NCBI RefSeq assembly: GCF_022581195.2
Contig: NC_061467.1
Location: 6,014,001-6,078,000, forward strand
Source: Helicoverpa zea
Lineage: Eukaryota; Arthropoda; Insecta; Lepidoptera; Noctuidae
DNA: 64,000 bases
Direction: 5' to 3'
Positions 59,201-64,000 of this stretch are shown in pieces. Numbering within the stretch: position 1 is the stretch's first letter; each line of letters starts with the position of its first letter. The position numbers and the translations under genes were made by a program. A model generated the notes under the pieces. It made no database searches. It saw nothing but the letters and a program-made list of their open reading frames with translations, and had not been told where the DNA came from.

Positions 59201-62200
59201 GATAATACATAATTATGTAATCAAGCAAGCTTCCATCATGGCAATTACGTGTACTTAATTTGTTTTTTTCAAAACTTGTTTACACTCATTTATTTATTTT
59301 TCTTTTATTCAAATTAAAATGCATGAATGGTTAGTCTTGTGACCATACATTATCTCAGGATTATTGTATGGAATTCCAAATTTTCATAAATCATTTATAA
59401 ATATATATTTGCAATATATTTAGCATGATATTGATATGCTAGATGAAATTGACAAATATCCAAATATCTAGACTTTCATTAATGTTTCTCGGCTACGACC
59501 ATGTGCAGATTTCGAATGAACTTAGTCTTTTGATTAGTCCAAAATCCCAGATGAATTCACGATAATAGAGAGCTATATTAAACCAGTTGAGTACTTCCAA
59601 AATGAGCGCGTGAGTCAACCGTCAAACTTAATAGAAATGTCATTAGCAAACATGCAAGTATAGAGCCACCGAATGAGTTGTTCAGTCGGACACAGTAGGA
59701 GCTATGGGTACAAAGATTGCAGTTCAGTTTTACCGGACAGGGGAAAATATTTAAAAAAATAAATAATCTTTTTAAATTCATCCTCCGAGCCTTGGGAGAA
59801 GGCTCGGAGGATGATGTTACACTGTAGTTTCCAACAAAAAAAAAAAATACTATGTGGATGCGTTAAATCATGCAAGCAACAAGCTATGAAATTGGGACTA
59901 ATCTGAGGGATGGTCTCTTGACGTAACAATTCCCGTGTTCCTTTGTCCGCTGTGATGAACACGCAAGTCGGTGGCTCTGTGCGCGGTGATGCTCGCTGTA
60001 CGAGGTGCATGCTGACCGGTCCGACTTTGCACGAAGGGTGTCGCTAACGTTCGGCGTGATCACGATGGTCGCGGGGCTGCTGGGCGTGCCGCTGGGCGCG
60101 TGGCTGGGCGCGGCGCTGCTCAAGCGCTGGCCGCGCGCGCACCCCGTCATCTGCGGGCTCGGCCTGCTCGTCTCCGCGCCCGCCATGACCCTCGCGATCC
60201 TCCTCACTGACGGCTACTTCTACGCGCCCTTCGTCCTTATGTTTATTGGCGAAGTCGCTTTGAATCTCAACTGGTCAATTATAGCCGATATGTTGCTGGT
60301 AAGAGACTACGACCGCAGGGTAGCCTCTGGATCGCTCTCAGTTTTGTTGTTTAGGTACAGCCTACAAAACTGATCGCGTTCAGGGGTCGCCTATTGAGGT
60401 GGTTTTTATTATTTGTGTTGTGCTAGTAGTCTTTTTTACCTATCAGGTTATTGGATTCTTATGGTTTAACGGTGGATTTCAATAACCAATCCATCTGTCG
60501 ATTTGCTTGCTAAAGGTTTAATTTTGACATTGGTCCCAAAGAAGTAACGTCAAAATCCTATCTCTAGTAAGCAAAACAACAAAAAGAGTATTAGGTACGG
60601 TCGCCACAGGTAAATATTGACAAATTCGTATCTCTAGTGATTCCTGGAGATAGGAATTCAAATCGACAGATAGATAGGTTATGAAAACCAATAGTGCATG
60701 CGTGCGAAAAAAGCATGGTTTGTGTTTGCATCGTTAACTTATTTATTTATTGCTTTGTACATTATGATGCTTGAAAAATATTGAATCAGTCACTCATTAG
60801 CACATATTGACGGCTCACCATTGCCAAGTTGTGATCAACCGAAACTTGTGGTCTCATTGGAATATTTTTAGATCATACAAGTCGGTGGACCGATTTCAAT
60901 GTGTGTATGTGTAACAGCGCCATCTGTTGGTGTTAGCTTTTAGTGCCTAGTATTTTAGTGTTCATCATTTGTACTGAGACAACCAGTTACAAAGAAACAG
61001 TACAGATGGCGCTTATTTAAATTGATATGCTTAATTACTTTCATTGTTTTCAAGTATTAGTAGTTATGACTTCCAGCTATTAAACATAAAAGTATTTTAA
61101 TAAAGATATTCCAAAACACAGAAACTGACAACAACATTTTTTTATGGGGGTTTGTATTTAGCTGCATGCAATTTAGTTATTCGTAGTTTGTGAGAAATGA
61201 ATGCTGTGTTGTGTTGTCATTCTTACAAAATTTTAGAAAAATAATTTGCTAACATAATCATTTTATTGCAGTATGTGGTGATTCCGCCAAGACGGTCTAC
61301 AGCTGAAGCTTTCCAAATCTTAATATCACATATGTTTGGAGACGCTGGAAGCCCTTACATAGTTGGAGTGGTAAGTTCTGCTACTAATTATTATAAATAT
61401 GAAAGTTAGTTTATTTACACAGTTTAGATGAATTTAGCACGGAGCCAGCAAGGTACCCTGGCATGGCGATGGTATACTCCGATCCGAACAATACCCTCGG
61501 TTGTAGAAGTCGCAGGTGAAATCTCGTATCAACAGTGTAATGGTTGACCAGCCTTCTCTCGCAAACCTATGATCCAACAACATGGATCATACGTTTAGGA
61601 TCTGGCAGCACCATCGTCGTAAATAATCATCATCATAGTAAAACACTTACAAAAAGTCTTTTGTATTTGTTAATTTAGTGTTTTCTTCTTGTTATAGATA
61701 TCAGAAAGTTTGAAAATATCCTTATCACCTGTACATACTGATGTGCCAAGCCAAATTGTACAGTTCAAGTCTTTACAATATGCGCTGTTCGTGACGTGTT
61801 TCGTGGAAGTCATTGGAGGCATTTTCTTCCTGCTAACAGCAATATACATTGTCAGAGACAAGTTAAGAGTCGAACGAGCTATTGCTGGTGAGTTACATAC
61901 ATGTTCCTTTATGTTTGTCTTGTGAACTAATCAAGAAGATATCTTGTTTTACTCACAGTAAAAAGTATTAGCATAATAGATTTAAAAAACATTTTGTCTT
62001 GGTCGGACGGTTGATTAGCTTTTTGCTATAGATCGCTTTTATCTACAAACTATCACCGAAACTGTTCACATTGTTTCAGTTTCTACAAAAGTAATGTAGT
62101 ATCGTGGTAGGTGAGTCCCCCAGCTCAATAAGAATGGAGCTTGCTTGCTGTGCACTGTGCATCTGCATCACTGTAGCTTTGGTGACAATGTGGGGAACAA

Positions 62201-62325
62201 ACTACCAACATTTCAGAGCACATTAAACATGATAATAATTCGAAATTCCTTTAACAGAAGCAGAGGCGCAATCAACGGAGCCATCACACATTCCAGCCCA
62301 AGACGGTGTCGGTGGAGGTGAATAA
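41233..62325 (+). CDS. spin: Protein spinster (Spns-type lysosomal MFS transporter), with two alternative exons
   Basis: Spinster is a 12-span MFS protein of late endosomes/lysosomes. The vertebrate orthologue Spns1 exports lysophospholipids, and fly mutants show lysosomal storage and synaptic overgrowth. Coding exons: 41233-41437, 56411-56607, 56890-57041, 57468-57668, 57952-58083, then either 58613-58874 or 60037-60298, then 61272-61370, 61698-61887 and 62258-62325. Each version totals 1,506 nt, or 501 residues (human SPNS1 528). The first span contains INYMDRFTLAG. MFS motif A is GYLGDRYSRR at about 104-113. FRGLVGIGEASYSTIAPTII and AFFYFAIPVGSGLGYIVGS follow. The late block SHMFGDAGSPYIVGVISESL is typical of the family, and the tail is short and acidic. 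All borders are GT/AG. The first intron is about 15 kb and carries several repeats. Confidence 0.94.
42612..42765 (+). repeat. Interspersed repeat (moth family) in spinster intron 1
   Basis: GACTAGCTGAACCCGCGAAC followed by TTCGTATCG at the left, CCAAATCGGTCCAGCCGTTC and TCGAGTTTTAGTCAGAC inside, and TTTTTATATATAAGATTT at the right form the usual layout of a short moth repeat that ends in a simple tail. Confidence 0.6.
42916..44059 (+). mobile_element. Non-autonomous hAT-type element with 8-bp target duplication
   Basis: ACTTAGAC at 42908-42915 is repeated exactly at 44060-44067. Just inside, CAGCGGTTCCCGAATTC on the left pairs with ATTTGGGAACCGCTG on the right. Subterminal GGAACC words recur (TTCGGAACCC, GGCGGAACC, CACGGAACCCC, CACGGAACCTC). 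An 8-bp duplication with CAG...CTG ends is diagnostic of hAT transposons. No transposase frame is present in the 1,144-bp body. The perfect duplication suggests a fairly recent insertion. Inside are repeated GAGCGAAGCGAGCGCG-type blocks. Confidence 0.9.
52858..53230. other. GC-rich island in spinster intron 1
   Basis: The base composition rises sharply compared with the surrounding intron, with many CpG. On the minus strand, 53144-53007 is bounded by an acceptor-like TTACAG and a GT and reads YKNAFIIKISAVTFIVGVES, then GSVASRAIIRIRYVILG. This is hydrophobic with spaced arginines. I do not recognise a family with confidence. It could be an exon of an unknown minus-strand gene, a captured gene piece, or a regulatory island. 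Confidence 0.3.
54628..54745 (+). repeat. Noctuid-type interspersed repeat fragment
   Basis: GATGCCTAGCCTTTCTCAAG followed by GTTGGGATCGGCTTCCAGTC and TAACCTATCT is a variant of a very common noctuid repeat that reads TTGGGGTCGGCTTCCAGTCT in other copies. The repeat pieces at 23820-23937 and 33044-33064 appear to belong to the same group. Confidence 0.65.
56276..56284 (+). promoter_or_regulatory. E-box of CLEAR type in spinster intron 1
   Basis: GCACGTGAC, about 130 bp before exon 2, matches eight of the nine right-hand bases of the TFEB/Mitf CLEAR consensus GTCACGTGAC. This is suggestive only, because other CACGTG words occur in the intron. Confidence 0.3.
57078..57250 (+). repeat. Interspersed repeat in spinster intron 3
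   Basis: TCTAGCCGTTTTCCCCCGGT followed by CCCGTGTCCCGT at the left, ATCCGTCCAGTCGTTTTTGA later, and a T-rich/TATAATATGAGA end resemble the common moth repeat layout also seen at 42612-42765 and 6985-7640. Confidence 0.6.
57269..57278 (+). promoter_or_regulatory. Near-perfect CLEAR element in spinster intron 3
   Basis: GTCACGTGAT matches nine of ten bases of the TFEB/Mitf CLEAR consensus GTCACGTGAC. Spinster is a lysosomal gene, the class this element controls in flies and mammals. Position in an intron just after a repeat lowers the weight. Confidence 0.35.
58613..58874 (+). other. spin: Spinster alternative exon 6a
   Basis: A 262-nt exon with phases matching its neighbours (it completes a codon left as AG by exon 5 and ends in phase 0). 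It encodes VSYKFGLVGMAAGALGVPLG and further residues, ending SIVADIIL, followed by GTGAGC. Two transmembrane-like stretches with a conserved G.LGVPLG motif lie in the C-terminal MFS half. The acceptor is GTGGCGGCAG, with a poor pyrimidine tract. It is very GC-rich. It aligns without gaps with exon 6b (41 of 88 residues identical by my count). Confidence 0.85.
59778..59814. repeat. Perfect 16-bp hairpin between exons 6a and 6b
   Basis: TCATCCTCCGAGCCTT is followed by the 5-base loop GGGAG and by its exact reverse complement AAGGCTCGGAGGATGA. The same word CATCCTCCGAGCCTT occurs at 33048-33062 in a repeat tail, so the hairpin is probably two facing pieces of a common repeat. Its position in the intron between alternative exons is noted in the findings. 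Confidence 0.8.
60037..60298 (+). other. spin: Spinster alternative exon 6b
   Basis: A 262-nt exon, the same length and phases as exon 6a. It encodes VSLTFGVITMVAGLLGVPLG and ends SIIADMLL, followed by GTAAGA. By eye it is closer than 6a to the usual spinster sequence (GVITM.AGLLGVPLG, ALNLNWSI.ADMLL). The acceptor is TTTGCACGAAG, also with a weak pyrimidine tract. Using both exons, or neither, would break conserved membrane topology: neither leaves a frameshift because 262 is not a multiple of three, and so does inclusion of both. Confidence 0.88.
60481..60690. repeat. Foldback element, family A copy in spinster intron 6
   Basis: AATAACCAATCCATCTGTCG followed by ATTT at the left pairs with AAATCGACAGATAGATAGGT and TATGAAAACC at the right. 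The interior holds TTTTGACATTGG, AACGTCAAAATCCTATCTCT and AGATAGGAATTC, the words that define family A (76-192, 9053-9171). Confidence 0.65.
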
Positions 62326-63580
62326 ACGCCACGAACGTTCAAGTTGGATACAATTACCTCTATTAGTGAGAGCACTGTGAAAGGACACTTGGAAAAGAGA
62401 AAGTTGTTACAGTTAAATAACTATAATAATTGTAATTCCTCGTCCTTACTGAAAATACCTATTGCTAAACTTAAAACCTTGTTCTATTAAAAAAATATAT
62501 TTAATTCCTAAGTCATTTTCGAATCGCTCGATATGCTTAAAGAGGAGTTAAAATAATTATAGTAATTTAATTTTTATAACACTTATTAAATAAGACTGAG
62601 TAAGGCATATTGCTAAAACGTGGGTTGGTTATGTAATAGTGGGAAAACGAATGTGTGATTGTAAGTAGTTAGAAACTAGGCATCACAGTAGCTATTGTTA
62701 CTTATTTGATTAAGAAGCCATGTGCCTGTTAAAATAAAAATTAATGCAATGCGTTCTTAGATATCTTGTATCAATATAAATAAAATTGTAAAGTATATAT
62801 TACAGAATCACTTATAACCGTAACAATAATTCATGTTGGGATTAATTCCTCAAGCATGTTGTTAAAAAATTGACGTATTTATTTCATTGTTAAAGATAAT
62901 TAATTAATGATGCGAAAATTTTGTGTATTAATTTATTATTTTGTTTACACAGTGTTCTAGAATGGAAATATTCATGCAGTTTAACAATAATTGTCGTTTG
63001 AAGTTCCTATGTATGTAGTACATTCGATGTAATTTTGAATAGTTGTCGAACAATTTATTGCACATAATATACGGTTTGTTATAAAACTGTCATGGAAGTC
63101 TTTACTAGGCATAGTCTATTGTGTGTCAATTTAACACTTTTAGAGGCCTGTACGGAAGTGCATAATTATAAAACGACGTTTTTTTATTTTGTTGAAGAGT
63201 TGTGGCACTTTGTCAGGCTCATGAATTACCGTACAGATGTTTGATTCTCTCCTAATTAGCTACAAATCATGAAGGATTGACGTTTCTCAACTGTTTATAA
63301 GATATTGAAATAAGTTATTGTTTTGTGTTAGTTAAATAATGGAGCGATTTATGTGTAATATTTAATTAAGGTAGTAATGTTTATTATTGTTTCAAGCATT
63401 TCTTTGTAGAAAGACAAAGTTAAACTGTATTGAATATAGTAGAAGACTGAATAAATTTAATTTTCGAAATTTCTTTCAAATAATATAATAATTACAATAT
63501 CTTGTTTGTACATATATGTGTACATAGCATCTCATGGAATTGAAATAAAAATATAATTTATTTTCGATAACTTTCGTTTT
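62326..63580 (+). other. spin: Probable spinster 3' untranslated region
   Basis: AT-rich sequence after the spinster stop codon with several AATAAA words, for example AAATAAAATTG near 62778, AATAAATTTAATTT near 63449 and GAAATAAAAATATAA near 63543. Any of these could be the used polyadenylation signal. Confidence 0.5.
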
Positions 63581-64000
63581 ATTGACAATAAAACCAATTA
63601 TCATTTCAATAATCAACAAGACTTAACATGATGTAAAACTAAGCCGGTGGTATCAAAGGCGGACAATTCGAAAGCTTACCAATAGTCTTATTAAAATAAT
63701 TATTCATACGTATTAAAATCAGCTTGTTTGTAATCATTAGAATCCGATTTGTTCAAACAACAAGTCAACCATTTGCAGACTTGTTAACTAAGTATAAAAT
63801 TATGTTGCTTATAAAACACGAATTATTTGCACCTGGCATTATATGGCACTTACAAAAACTAGTTGACACTGCAATTAGTTAACATGCATACATTAAAATA
63901 AACTTGACCTGAGATTAGATTCATTATAATTAAAAAACAAAATGTCTCGCATCTAGCGTAATGACACATCTTATAATTGTTTGTGTCAAATATTTTCAGT
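63581..64000. other. Unassigned right edge
   Basis: I see no reading frame, repeat end or known motif in this AT-rich edge. It may be intergenic or the 3' end of a minus-strand neighbour outside the window. Confidence 0.4.

Noticed and set aside
59702..60207. Minus-strand reading frames opposite spinster exon 6b
   Set aside because: They are the antisense shadow of the GC-rich exon, with no family resemblance.
61435..61645. A moderately GC-rich stretch in spinster intron 7 ending in CATCATCAT
   Set aside because: It looks like an interspersed repeat fragment, but I could not match it to another copy in this window, so I did not list it as a repeat.
1..64000. tRNA, rRNA or CRISPR features
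   Set aside because: No cloverleaf with A/B-box words, no ribosomal RNA signature and no regularly spaced direct repeats were seen. A covariance-model search could still find a small RNA I missed.

Overview
The window looks like nuclear DNA of a lepidopteran insect, probably a noctuid-like moth. It is AT-rich and intron-rich, with GT/AG splice sites, many short inverted-repeat elements, frequent TACCTA/TAGGTA motifs and short interspersed repeat tails typical of moths. I rebuilt seven conserved multi-exon genes by following splice sites and reading frame, and one conserved single-exon gene. In each multi-exon model the exons sum to a whole number of codons and the product has a length typical of its family. 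No tRNA, rRNA or CRISPR array was seen.

Layout. PNKP (DNA 3'-phosphatase/5'-kinase, minus, 1109-4004) stands head-to-head with an SLC33A1-type acetyl-CoA transporter (plus, 5028-8935). An SLC7A cationic amino acid transporter of CAT-4 type (minus, 13058-16545) converges on it. A gene-poor stretch of about 13 kb follows (16546-29647), holding transposon debris. That debris includes two decayed pieces, in opposite orientation, of an insect gene or element family that joins a Mutator-like transposase domain to a YqaJ exonuclease domain. A single-exon LAP-family leucine-rich-repeat gene (Lap1-like, minus, 29648-32389) comes next. A compact cluster follows: SAS-6 (minus, 34330-37275) and RPA2 (plus, 37622-38944) share a 346-bp divergent promoter with an E2F-like site, and boca/MESD (minus, 39326-40108) converges on RPA2. 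The last third is one gene, spinster (plus, 41233-62325), with a first intron of about 15 kb.

How the genes relate. Several products serve basic cell functions: DNA repair and replication (PNKP, RPA2), centriole assembly (SAS-6), the secretory pathway (boca, and the SLC33A1 homologue for ER acetyl-CoA) and lysosomal or nutrient transport (spinster, CAT). They are not an operon or a single pathway. The clearest functional signal beyond ordinary genes is in spinster. It carries two consecutive 262-nt exons (58613-58874 and 60037-60298) with the same phase and length, encoding 88-residue blocks that align without gaps at about 47% identity. They look like mutually exclusive exons that would swap part of the C-terminal transporter half.

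Mobile DNA is abundant. The best-defined copy is a 1,144-bp non-autonomous hAT-type element with a perfect 8-bp target duplication. Around it are several inverted-repeat families with two to four copies in this window. I saw no convincing wholly new genetic system.
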